From assembly GCA_026545225.1 (NCBI GenBank), contig CM048845.1, forward strand, positions 92,568,533 to 92,632,532: a DNA stretch of 64,000 nt, given 5' to 3'. The position numbers and the translations under genes were made by a program. Positions 22,800 to 34,500 of the stretch are shown here, piece by piece (the stretch's first letter is position 1; each line of letters begins with the position of its first letter). Under the pieces are notes generated by a model, which searched no databases, had not been told where the DNA came from, and saw nothing but the letters and a program-made list of their open reading frames with translations. The stretch is from Cornus controversa. Its lineage: Eukaryota > Streptophyta > Magnoliopsida > Cornales > Cornaceae.

Positions 22800-23970
22800 T
22801 CCCGATCAAATAATTCGTAAGTGTGTACCCAACAGTGAATTCCAAAGCATTCTCAAATTTTGTCATACACTCGCTTGTGGGGGACACTTTAGTGCTAAGA
22901 AAATCATCGCAAAAATTCTTCAATGCAGATTTTTCTGGCCAACACTTCATTGGGATGCATATTCATTCTGCCGCTCTTGTGAACGATGTCAACGCCTCGG
23001 CGCGATGTCTCGGAAGGACATGATGCCTCTTAACCCTATTCTTATTATTGAGATATTTGATGTGTGGGGCATTGACTTCATGGGACCATTTCCACCCTCT
23101 ACTGGTCATGAGTACATACTTGTGGCGGTGGACTACGTATCTAAGTGGATAGAGGCCGTTGCTACCAAAACTAATGATCACGCAGTCGTGATTAAGTTCA
23201 TTCAAGCTAATATTTTTAGCCGGTTTGGTACACCTCTGGCCATCATCAGTGATGGAGGTAAACAATTCTGTAACCGGTTCCTTCGAACTTTGCTTACCAA
23301 ATACTCCGTCACACACAAAGTAGCCACCCCATACCATCCTCAAACTAGTGGCCAAGTAGAGGTATCCAATAGGGAGATTAAGAACATTCTTCAGAAAACT
23401 GGTCGGCCTGACCAGAAAGATTGGTTATTGCGACTAAACGATGCATTATGGGCATACCGAACCGCATATAAAACTCCCATTGGAATGTCACCTTATCGGT
23501 TGGTTTATGGCAAAGCGTGCCATCTTCTGGTCGAATTGGAGCATAAAGCTATGTGGGCCACTAAAACTTTCAATTTTGACATGCAAAAGACCGGATCTAA
23601 TCGAAAGCTTCAATTAAATGAATTGGAAGAATTGCGACATGACGCGTATGAGAACGCTAAAATCTATAAGGCAAAGTCCAAATCCTTTCATGATCGTAAT
23701 ATTCGAGTCAAAATATTTTTGCCGGGCCAAAAAGTGTGGTTGTACAACTCACGCCTCCATTTGTTTCCCGAAAAACTTCGCTCCCGTTGGGATGGTCCAT
23801 TTTTGGTTAATTCCGTCGCTCCCCACGGAGCGGTGGAATTAAAGGACTTGAAAGACGGCTCGTTGTTCAAAGTAAACGGGCAGCGCTTAAAAGTATGCGT
23901 GGATGACCAAGTTACCACCGAATACGTGGATGTCGTCACTTTGACGGATCCCGTATATTTTGACTCGTGA
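22800..23970 (+). pseudogene. Integrase region of Athila-type element (fossil)
   Basis: It contains the HHCC zinc domain ([11 protein letters not shown] through [11 protein letters not shown], about 22860-22998), the D,D,E core ([41 protein letters not shown]) and a C-terminal [11 protein letters not shown] domain. Confidence 0.9.
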
Positions 23971-24138
23971 GCCGATCCGAACGTTATGCCATAGACGTGT
24001 AAGGTGGCATAGCCGTGGTAGCTATCATGCTTCCATGATGTCCCTTTAATCCAAAGTAAAGTTTGTGTCTCAGCAACTTAGTATCTAAATCCCAAAAATC
24101 CAAGTCCCTGAAGCATAACTTAAGCTGGCTGTTTTTGA

Positions 24139-24523
24139 GCATCTCGATTAATCGAAACCAGGATCTCGATCAATCGAGATTTCGATTGATCGAGATTTCA
24201 GTCTCGATTGATCAAAAAATTGCAGAGAGTTTGCCAAATCCAAAGTCCCGAGAGGTAGTATTCTTCGATAGCACTTCGATAGGTCTTCGATCGATCGAAA
24301 TTTCGATTGATCGAAATGGGATTTCAATTGATCGAAGTAAATTCTCGATTGATCGAAATAAAATTTTGATTAATCGAATTAAAGTCTCGATTCAGTGAAG
24401 AAAGTGTCGATTAATCGAAGGAGAGATCTCGATCGATCGAAGCTGATCTCGATTGATCGAAGTTGGATTTCGATTAATCAAAATCTTGATCAATCGAGAT
24501 GTACATCTCGATCAATCGAGATG
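24139..24523 (+). promoter_or_regulatory. Internal array of CGATYRATCG palindromes
   Basis: About 16 units of the same palindrome family as in the LTRs are spread over 385 bp, more degenerate and more widely spaced. They include the fully palindromic CGATCGATCG (24288-24297 and again near 24430). A TATA-like TTATTTAAACC follows at 24553-24563. The array lies between integrase and the env-like region. Confidence 0.6.
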
Positions 24524-24783
24524 CACGCGATGCCTGCATGTGAGCCGAACTCTTATTTAAACCGTTGGGCTTCCCTCTCATTTCAAAAGACCATCTGACT
24601 TCTTCCTTCTCTCCGAGCGATCCAGAGCGTCTCCAAGCACCATTCCGCACGTGATCTTCCATCGCCGAGCATCCACCACCGTTCGACATCGTTCGAGACC
24701 GTCGCTATCACTCGCGCGCTCTTCTCTTCGCGACTGCGAGCGGGTCTTCATCTTTTGGTATCGATCATCATCTTCACCTTGAG

Positions 24784-25174
24784 GTAAGTGATGCATGGTT
24801 ACATTTTGCGTACTTTCTCGCTATTTTTGATAGTTCTACGGCATAATAAACTTAGATAGATGATGTTAGGTTAGATTGGTGCGCTTGCGATATTCATTAT
24901 GGGATTTTTCGAGTTTCGGGGGGGGGGGTAAGAATTCATGTAGGGATAAGATACTGCATTCTCTCTGTTTCAAATGCTTTTTGCATGGTTTGCAACCACG
25001 ACCCTTCGTTTCGGTTGCATCCGCTCGCGCTGTCTCTTTGAGAGCGACTTTTTGACTTCTTGTCAGCATTATGGACTAGGACCTCATTTTCATTTTTCTT
25101 CTTTTAGTTTATTCTTAGTTTAGAATTTTTCTCATTTTATCTTATATTTACGTAATTTTTGGAATAAAGTGCAG
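24784..25174 (+). other. Candidate intron before the env-like frame
   Basis: A consensus donor GAG|GTAAGT (24781-24789) is paired with an acceptor AAAGTGCAG (ending 25174), 391 nt. The env-like ATG follows 15 nt later. Splicing of the env-like message is proposed for Athila-type elements, but use of these sites here is inference. Confidence 0.4.
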
Positions 25175-25188
25175 ACCGCTCCGAGATC

Positions 25189-26411
25189 ATGGCGAGGGTG
25201 AAGAATGCACCCGGTGCAGTTAGAGACGTGCCCGGGTGAGTCTTCCGGTCTCGAAAGTTTCACGCGGAGCAGATTTTCACCCTGGGCAAGTTCAAGAGTC
25301 GTCCCGACACTGCGTGGACTGTCGTCGAGCTCAGGAGGCGTCGCCTCGACCGACTATGTGTGCCTCCCACTGATGTGGCACACGAGCGCTTAGTGCAGGT
25401 CTTCTACGAGCGCATGACCTACTCCTGCACAGCGCCGGACACACTAGAGACGGTCGTGGGCACCACGACTATTACGATTACGCCGAGCTGGATTGCGCAG
25501 ATGCTCGGCATTCCTCACCAGCAGCCGCCAGACATGGTTGACTAGGACGGTCGACCGCTTTTCAGGGCCGCACTTCCAGCAGACACGACACTGTTCTCCA
25601 TCGTGATGGACATGTGTGGCGGGGCGTTTACCACGCCCAGTCACAGCTGCACGTCCAAATCGATGTGCCCGAGCAGACTGTGGTTCCTGGACACCGTTCT
25701 CATCAAGAACGCGTATCCCCTGCAGCACGTGGCAGAGCGTAGGGGCGACCTCCTCCGTTGCCTTTATTCTTTCCACACGGGCACGTGGGTTTCTGTCCCA
25801 TCACTGATCTGGGGGTAGATGTTCAAAATCTAGGACGGCCTCGTCAACAAGAGGATAAGGCGAGCAGCGAGCTGGCGGCTTCCCTTTCCTTTCCTGGTCG
25901 CAGCTTTTCTCAGTAGTGCCAGTATACCGGTCAGTGATACTGACATCCAGTTGGCACCGCCCACCCGCTTCACATCTTCTCAGTGGGAGCGGGTGAGGCG
26001 ACACTTAGAGCGACAGGACCACCAGGGCGATCCTCCAGACGATGTAGATATGGATGCCCCGGTGGAGATGGACGAGGGAGAGCCTGCAGGGGATGGGTCT
26101 GAGGACGAGGAGATGGAGGATGAGGAGATGGATATTGCTGCAGAGCAGCACGACATCCTGGCGACGGGCTATTCCTGCCTGGCGACTGATGTTGAGCGAC
26201 TCTAGCAGGGTTTTGACGAGCACGTCTAGGTGACGCAGAGTCAGCTGGAGGGCATTCGTTCAGACATTTCTTCTCTGGCACAGGGTTAGAGGGCGATTCT
26301 CAACGAGTTCCGAGCCTTCCGGTAGGACCTGCAGTTCCTGTTTGCAGGACGAGCTTCCACCTCCACTTCTGCTCCCACCGAGCCACCACCACCACCACCC
26401 GCCCTCGAGTA
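25189..26411 (+). pseudogene. Env-like region of Athila-type element (fossil)
   Basis: It starts MARVKNAPGAV at 25189. A block near 25360-25540 (RLVQVFYERMTYSC through WIAQMLGIPHQQPP) resembles the plant-transposon/env-like protein of Athila elements. Further on are an acidic stretch (about 26045-26150) and a proline run (26385-26402). The region is strikingly GC-rich against its AT-rich surroundings. It is broken, with several breaks. No convincing transmembrane segment was seen by eye. Confidence 0.7.
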
Positions 26412-28133
26412 GCTGTTTTTATGTGTTTTTTCTGTTTTACTTTCTGTATTTCTTTTTCTTTTTTTCTCTTTGATAGGCCATGTTGGCCATGTTTTCTTTC
26501 ATTTTTAGTTTTTTTTTATGAGTATTCCAGATGCATGTACGATTTGTACTGAACTCATTTTATATATTTATGGAATACAGTTTTCTTTTCTTTTATATCA
26601 TGTCGTATCTTTACTGTCTTTATTTTTGCTTTCTGTCAATATATCTGTTCTCTATACTTTGACTATGTATGTAGTACCACTTGCCTAATTGTTATATGCG
26701 ATTCAGTTGATGATTTTCGTTTATTACCGCCTGGTTTAAATTCCCAATACTATTGAGATTGCTTCAACGCAGTATGGCGGTAATAAAGAAAGGCAGCCCC
26801 TTTGTATGCTATACGTTAGCGTGCTTGGATAGTCAATATCTTATCGCATAGACCTCTTAGACAATTGGGAAACACCAGTTCAGACTCTTAGATATGCAGT
26901 GTTTTGGCAGTGTCTCTTTGTGCATACTTATTTCATTATACTCTTTTCATATACTTTTGTTCCTTTTAATGCTCGTGGTATCCAGTTGGTGTTCTGTGCA
27001 GGTTTTTCTTATCTGCAGGATGACCGCTACGGTGGAATACCATTTTTGTCGCATTCTGCCATCCCGGTAACTTCTTTCCTTATTCTTCTTGTCCAAACAT
27101 TGAGGACAATGTTGCATATAAGTTTGGGGGTGCGGTATGCTATACCACTTGCATATGCATGCAATGTTCAGTCTTATATTGATTGTCATTGTAGAGCAAG
27201 TTTTTTTTTCCTTGATATTTTTGCATACTTGCCATGATGTCGTGCTTTTTAAAGGCAAATCATTTGAATAAATGTCCGAGGTAAATGCAGCAGGTAGTTA
27301 AGAACTTTAACATTGTAAATACCCGCACTTTTGCAAGCTATATAGTAAGCTAGAACGGTCTACATTTTTGTCTAAATTTGAACACGTATGGTTTTTGCCC
27401 TAAATTTGTCCTTAACCGCACAAATTCGCACACATGCATTTTAAACTGTGGGGTATAAGTCTGAGGGAGAATTTTATAAATTTCTGTTTTTATCCGAACA
27501 GCTTAAAGAATATGTTCTTCCGGTTGTTGTAAAAAAAAAAAAAGAGAGAAAAAGAGAAAAATTTGCAATAAGCCTTCTCACTCAATAAACCGGATTTCTA
27601 TGCCTCAAAGCAGGGAATATTCGCGTATAAGTGTGCAAGGTTGAGCAATAATAAGCGGGTGGCTTGCTTAAGCTCATCGCCTTGTAAGCTCGGTTATTAA
27701 GTCCGAGGGGTGTTTCTTCACCTAATGCCCTAAAGCCAATTGGTAATCATGAATGTTTTGCGATAATGAACAGCGGTGTCGAACGTTTTCAATGAGTTTT
27801 TCTCTTAAAAACAGATTTGTTCGTTTTCTTCTCCAAATATGATAAAGCCGCGCGTTAAAATGCATGTTCACTTTTCAAAGAGGATTTTGGGGTCGGGATT
27901 GATATGTGTGTTCGGACTGGCCATTATGTGGGGACCGTCGTTTATTTATAGCTTGTGCAAGTCCATTTTTGCTAATGACCACATAGTTCTGTAATACTTG
28001 TTACATTTGCCAACTGTGAAATGAACGGATGATCGCCCTTTATCTAGTTGATGACTGAGCATGACTAAACTTTTGTACAAGATAGTTAATTTCATTTTTG
28101 TAATATCGTATTGCTAAGGGACTAGCAATATGT
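26412..28133 (+). other. Non-coding 3' region of Athila-type element
   Basis: There is no long frame. It contains a conserved Athila-style block with 'cattgaggacaatgttgcat' followed by AAGTTTGGGGGTG (27120-27132), an exact copy of the true polypurine tract. Confidence 0.6.
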
Positions 28134-28146
28134 AAGTTTGGGGGTG
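28134..28146 (+). other. Polypurine tract
   Basis: AAGTTTGGGGGTG lies directly before the 3' LTR. Confidence 0.85.
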
Positions 28147-29556
28147 TGATAAGTGTTCAATTCTATGCATTTGAACCCTCTTTATTACTTATGTTAGTTC
28201 CGTTTTTACGTTTATCGAGATATGTTTACGGTATTTTTGTGTTTTTGATGTATTGCAGGTCTTGGAGTAAATGGAGCAAAGTTCGAGGCTTTCTGCAATT
28301 CAAGAGAAAAATCAGAAATTGCAGCCAAAGGCATCTCGATCAATCTAGATGTTGATCTCGATTAATCAAAATCTCGATTGATCGAGATCTCATTTCGATT
28401 AATCGAAATCTCGATCAATCGAGATCCAATCTCGATTGATCGAGATTCTGCAGAACCCACTTGGCCACTTGCTCACCTGCTCTCCCACTTGCAACAAAAT
28501 CCCCCTTTTTGCACGACTTAAGGGGATTATCTAACTTGAACAAGACCCTTGGGGACCTTCTTGATACAAGGGATATATATAGTCATATATATATATATAT
28601 GGTGGGCCCCCAAGGTTGAAAAGGAAGCCAAAAAGCACAAAAGGGCCATATCTCTCAACACACATCAGACCATCCAAGGAGAGACCTTCGGGAGAGGAAG
28701 AAGAGGAGCTAAACCAGACCAAGAAGCTTCACTTTCTTCATCAATGGAAGGGTGCAAGGCTGCCATGAGCAACTAACTCTTCTACTAGGGTGTTGGTTTC
28801 AACCCCTAGCCATGTAAACTTGTTCCTTCTTGTAGCACTTGGGATTTGTAATTAAATGTTGATTATTTAGCCTAGTGATCATGTACACAAATACATTTTT
28901 TCTATATATTCATTTGTTATGGAGTTTATTCTTGTCTTAGAGTAGATTTTGTCCTTTGAATGCACAACATTTGCATATTCCACAAGAAGTGCAAATGATG
29001 GCTAGATAATAGTGTTTAAATGAATGTGTGATGTTTGCTTGTATAGACCATGCCAAGACAAGGTAGTTTGGATGCATGTAGGGTTCACTTAGTGAGTAGG
29101 GTAATTAGGTAGTTAGTTAGGTTGAAGAGCTATGCTTGTTGAAGATGGATTATGATAGGTTAGCACACACATTGATCTTTTGATATGTCATTGAGGTCAC
29201 AAGCCTAATGACATTGTTAGGCATTTAATTAATGAATCCCATGCTTGCTACACTTATGAACATGTGAATGGCTAGTGGTGGAAACCAACCCTAGTTCTCT
29301 CTCCCATCCTTTACTCTTTAATTTTATTGTCATTACATTCATGCAATAGGTTGTAAACAAAAATTCAAAAACCTGTTTTTAGGATTAAAGTGGAATTAAT
29401 CTTTCTTTAAGACAATTGCTACTAGTCCTCGTGGGATCGATACCCTCTATATAGAACCTTATCTACAAAGATTCGTGCTCTTGCGAGTGGTTAAATTATA
29501 TTTTGATAAAAAGGGCAAAATTAAGCTTACAATATAATTCGAGTTTAGCCACATCA
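28147..29556 (+). repeat. Athila-type 3' LTR
   Basis: It is 1,410 bp and about 98.5% identical to the 5' LTR. It includes the palindrome array at 28333-28446 and is followed by the duplication GTAGA. Confidence 0.95.
28333..28446 (+). promoter_or_regulatory. Array of ATCTCGATYRATCGAGAT palindromes (3' LTR copy)
   Basis: It has the same six units as 16869-16982, with one substitution in the first unit. Confidence 0.65.
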
Positions 29557-29561
29557 GTAGA

Positions 29562-30380
29562 CTTTCGGCTAACGTCACGATCCTTACAAAAAGATTGCTA
29601 GAAAAACAAAAATACTTAGCAAGTATTCCGTTTCCTTCGTGGTGCAATCTGATTCACTTTTCTTCTTCAGCATGTAAGAGAAGAACCACAAATCCAATGA
29701 TCTAATCAAGAAATAATTTGATGCAATCTCTAAATAGTTGATCAGTAGTAGAACAACATCCTAAATATCACTCGTGAAGTATAGATGTATGCTCCAAAAA
29801 TATTTTGCCCTAATTATACTGGTTAAGCTTTCTCTCTCTTAAAATATTAATTCTCAAAACTTAATTGTAGAGAAAACATATATACACATATATATAGGCA
29901 AGGGATTCCTAATTTTACTTGAAAAATAAGTTAAATACCAAAATAGAACTCTCCTAGAAGTTTCAAACCCAACATGAAACATAATTTTTGTCAAAGTTAA
30001 TTTTCTATTTGGAACATGATAAGTGAGAACGGTGTCCAAATACTAGGACCGATGGAACTTTTTGAAAACATGCAGAAACTAAAAGTACTTAATAAAGTTG
30101 GGCTGGTACTAAAAATTGGAGACTGATCCTATTTTGAAAAATCCTAATTTTCTCATAAACCTTAATTTTTCAAAATAGGCTCGAAAATATAAAGTGCAAT
30201 GTGTCATCACCATACTTATCTGTGCTATATGGTGTTCTTACCAATTGAACTGTTTCCATGCACTTGAGTATCAACTCGAAGGCATTTGATGATCGATTAC
30301 AGAAAGCAAGATAGAAATTACAACTCGATCAATCCAGTTTTGATCACCGAAATATGCCAATTACAAAATTACATCTCACA
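29562..30380 (-). repeat. Inverted solo LTR of gag-only Copia-like family, part 2 (fossil)
   Basis: This is the continuation of 16313-16683 after the Athila insertion; the reverse complement matches about 9067-9880. It carries two long dyad motifs (30028-30054, 30097-30130) and a TATA region near 29880-29900. It ends CTCACA, followed by the outer duplication CATAC (30381-30385). Together the two parts make 1,190 bp. Confidence 0.82.
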
Positions 30381-30385
30381 CATAC

Positions 30386-31587
30386 TTCTTTCTCCATCCT
30401 CTTTCTTGTTTTTGTGTTGGATTTTAAGACGAAAAATATTTTTATAATTTTGTAAGAGCATTTATACAATCATTAAAAGCTCTGAGAAAAACTAAAATAA
30501 TAAAGAAGTTGAGTGAATGTGACTCCATCAATGACATGGTAAGAGAAAGAATTGGTTATTCTTTTTTTTTATTTTTTTATTTTTATGATTTAGTGGGGGT
30601 GAGTCTATACAATGAAGTATTATAATTTTATAAATAATTAAGTGGGGGCAATCTTAGAATTTAAAAAAAAAAAAATATAGGTATATAATGGAAATACAAA
30701 AAAATTCAGTGGGGAGGGCTAAGATAGGTTCACGAATGAGAGATGGGAGAATGAATTCAAAGAGTTATCTTTCATATTGGATGACAATTTGGTCATCTGA
30801 AAATTATTTTTTACCATGTTTAAATAAACAAGTGTTTTTGACTAAATTACCCTCAATTTATAATTAATTAGCAATTAATTTTTAAGTTTAGTAACTATTT
30901 AAGGTCACTCTAAAGCAATTTTTTTTTTTAAATTTTGGTCACTAAAATCTATTTTTTTCAAAATTCTATTGTATTTCATTGCTATCTTTCTTTTTGATAT
31001 ATAATCTCTTACCATAATTGAATTGATTATTTTGCAACTCCATTAATAAAAGAATATGACGAATAAGTTGGAGAATTTGCAATATAAAATGTGAAAACAC
31101 TGGTCGGATTGGTCATGTTTATGTTGGGTTCTAAAAACTATTGCGACTTCTTCTATGCCTAAAGTTAATTTTAGGAATTTTAATTTACCAAAATAAAATA
31201 AAAATATAAGGATAAGGAAAATATTTTCTTTAATGTTACCAAAATTAATACTAAAAAGTTCCAATAGAAAAGGTGCAGTCAAACGGGGGGCTTCTTAGCG
31301 TGCATAGCCAAATCGGACACAGAACTCCTCGTTACTCACCGTTGGTCCGAATCCAATTATTGTCGCAAAGAGCTTCTCTCTGTGTCTCTGTCTCTCTCTC
31401 TACATGTATGTATTTGTATATGATATTCTGTTAAATCTCGTAGATCAAACACTGTGTCCATCTACACCACTTGACGACATATTAGGGTTTTTCTCTTAAA
31501 CTCTCATTATAAGCATTTTCGTGCATTCGATTGATGTTAATCTTCAATAGCTCCGAACCAACAGAATCGTGAATTTCAGACCCTGAG
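30386..31587 (+). other. Upstream region and 5' UTR of the PHL-like gene
   Basis: 30386-31280 is AT-rich with no gene seen. From about 31290 the sequence becomes a typical leader with a CT-repeat (31372-31400). If transcription starts near 31300, the leader holds short upstream frames at 31404 (30 codons), 31408 and 31533, all closed before the main ATG at 31588. Confidence 0.5.
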
Positions 31588-34500
31588 ATGGGGATTTCGT
31601 TTAAGGTCTCAAAAACCGGTAAAAGGTTTCGCCCCAAACCACTCCAATCCGAGGCTGCTGTAGAAGACGACGTCGTCCAGAGTTCCAAGGAAAGTAGTCG
31701 AATTCTCGGCAAGACTAATTCTACTTCAACATCTAGCCGAAAGCTCGAGGTACTTTCTATTCGTCATTGAATAATTTTCCTGGGAAATTTATCAATTTCA
31801 TTGATCTGGGTTTTGCTTAGTTTCTAAAATATATAGCTTTTATTGACTTATTGATTGAATTTTGTTTATTTATTTATTTTTGGTGTTGATAGTTTGAATT
31901 GCACAAATTTGAAGGCTATTACTTTGCTTTTAAAAAAAAATGTGTTATTCCGAAGAAACTCATTTGTTACTGCAGGAAAATCTGTAGATACTGTGTGTAT
32001 ATTATGCAGTATCTTTTGGTAATTTATCAGGGGAAAAAAATTAGATCTTTCGGTTAAGCTCTGTTTGGTTGTTGAAGACATCAGAAAAAGCAATGAATGA
32101 AATCTTTGCACGGCAGTTAGTTTCTCTCTCTTTTCTTTTTTTCTTTTTAATTTCCTGTCATTGTTATTCTGGACCTGACCGAACAAATGGAAATGAATCA
32201 ATAGAGAAAAGAAGGTACAAAAGTTACTTTATTTCTTTTTCTAAGCAACTAGACAGAGGATTAGATATTTCTTCCCCCCCCCCCCCCCCCCCCCCCCCCC
32301 GCGCGCGAAGAAACAATGTTGTATATCCTTGTATGGCAATTAGTGAATCTATTACTTGATTGCAACCCTTGAATGAGCAGCACAGTGGAGTTTGGGCAGA
32401 ATATAATTAGATTGGAGTTCTTATTGGAAAAAATGTAGATTTGGCTAGTTGATATGGTAGCTCTATCTTTTTTCCTCTGATAATTTCAATTATTTTGTGA
32501 TATAGGATAAGGTCACTGAAGGGGACGAGGATGTTGCTGGAATCTCTGGTTTGTCTACTTCTTCTAAAGGAGTTCTTATATCTGCTAGGATATTTCAATA
32601 TGTTTTTCAGTTGCTATCCCTGTTTCTTTTTCATTCTGAGTATGTTGGTTCTTTCTATTTTTGTCAGAGAATGAAGTTTCATTCACGTTAAACCTCTTCC
32701 CAGATGGATATTCTTTTGGAAAACCCTCAGAGGTTCGTTATAAAATATTTATACTGCATCGGCATAGACAAGAAAGTCACTAGAATGAGAATGTGTCTTC
32801 CTCGCCGGCTATTAGTATTTGTTGCTTCTAATTTTTTGAATTTTGTCAATTTTCAGAATGAAACCGGGCATCTGGCTACCCTTCAAGACGTTCCAAAGTT
32901 TTTACATCCATATGACAGGACATCTGAAACTCTCTTCTCCGTAAGCATCAAGTTAATGCATATAATTTTTTCTTGGTAATTGGTTTCTCATGTTCCATTC
33001 TTGAACCTGCTGATTACCTGAGCCTATATGTAAAGGTCATTGCTCATTTTTGGTACCGAATAATCGGGGGTGTTGGGAGGGATAGACTAGGTAAAGACCT
33101 AAAAACTTTTGATATTAATTAGAAAGTGGTTTCCTTTAGTCTTGAACTTGATTCTTAAGGCTTGGCAGCCTGAACCTTTTTTTTCTTCCTGTTTTGTTGA
33201 TAAGTCGGGAGCCTGAACTTTTACCACTGCAGCATGCAATTTTTATTTACTAGTCATGTGTAGATATATTTTTCTCATCCTGATTTTTTAATCCACCTAT
33301 TGAGTAGTTGGTAAATAAATTCTACCATTTGGGCGATTCACTCCCACAAGAAGGTTGAATTTTAATGAAGATGTCCATTGTCTGCTTGTGTGGCCTGTTT
33401 ACATGTAGAACATTTTACTTACATAATGTGAATGGAGAAAAAGGGATTAAAATGACTTTGCCAAGCATTACTTCATTTTTTTCTTTCTTTCAGTGGGTCA
33501 ATTTTTTCTTCTTCTGTAATCAGGGGATAATTCTGTTAAATTAGAGGTCCCTGTTTTCAATTCCTACTTCCATGTTGAAGTGTGCATGATAATAATGCTT
33601 ATATATATTTTCTACAACTTCTCCGTGTCTTAACTTTTTTTATCTCTGTGCATTCAGGCAATTGAGTCCGGCCGGTTGCCTGGAAACATTCTGGATGACA
33701 TGCCCTGCAAATATGTTGATGGAACACTTGTGTGTGAGGTAAGTTATCTGAACTCAGGATTAAAGCTTGTAGATAAGTTTATAACATGTATGACATGAAC
33801 AGTAGTGACTTGATAACTTGATAATACCTATTTATAAAACTCAAAACTGTTGCATATATATGGATGTGCATATAACCCAAGAAATTGCAGCCCTGCTGCT
33901 GGAGCTTTGTGCTATATATATGTATATATAATAACCAGTCCCCACTAACTATATGGATTTTTGAACAATACCTCCATAGTATAGGATTTCTTTTTTATTC
34001 TTAATAAGCAATTAATGGACATAATAGTGGTTGTTAGCAGTTAATATACTACAAGGTTTTGACATTTTCAATTATAATTATAGTAGATCCTAATCTGAAT
34101 TTTTGCTCACACCCCTCCTTACTATCACTGAGTTGTCATTGCACCACTGCTGGCTCATGGACATAATAGTGGTTGTTAGCAGTTAATATATACAAGGTTT
34201 TGACATTTTCAATTATAATTATAGTAGATCCTAATCTGAATTTTTGCTCACACCCCTCCTCACTATCACTGAGTTGTCATTGCACCACTGCTGACTCATG
34301 CTTTATCTGTCACCAACTCCGCTATTATCCTAACCTTCGCTACCACGATGCATCACCTTCACTGCTTAGAATATCATCACCACTGCTACTTCAAAGTTGT
34401 GTGGTGTAACGGGCCAATATTGTACTATTGCCACCAGAACCACTCTGTTCTCACCCATATCTCAGTGTATGTAAAATCTAAAGATACGACATAAATGAAG

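Larger units (their letters stand above)
16684..29556 (+). mobile_element. Full-length Athila-type Ty3/gypsy element with env-like region (fossil, broken)
   Basis: The element is 12,873 bp with two 1,410-bp LTRs (16684-18093 and 28147-29556), and its target duplication is GTAGA (16679-16683 and 29557-29561). The primer-binding site complements tRNA-Asp. In order follow gag, protease, reverse transcriptase, RNase H, integrase, a palindromic-motif array, an env-like region and a polypurine tract: the layout of the Athila lineage. LTRs differ at about 20 of 1,410 positions (about 1.5%), suggesting insertion within roughly the last one or two million years, depending on rate. It is structurally whole but its frames are broken, with about half a dozen breaks. 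Confidence 0.95.

Noticed and set aside
24063-24398. Protein with repeated SIDRNKI-type units
   Set aside because: The open frame is a by-product of the repeated CGATTGATCG motif, which lacks stops in this frame.
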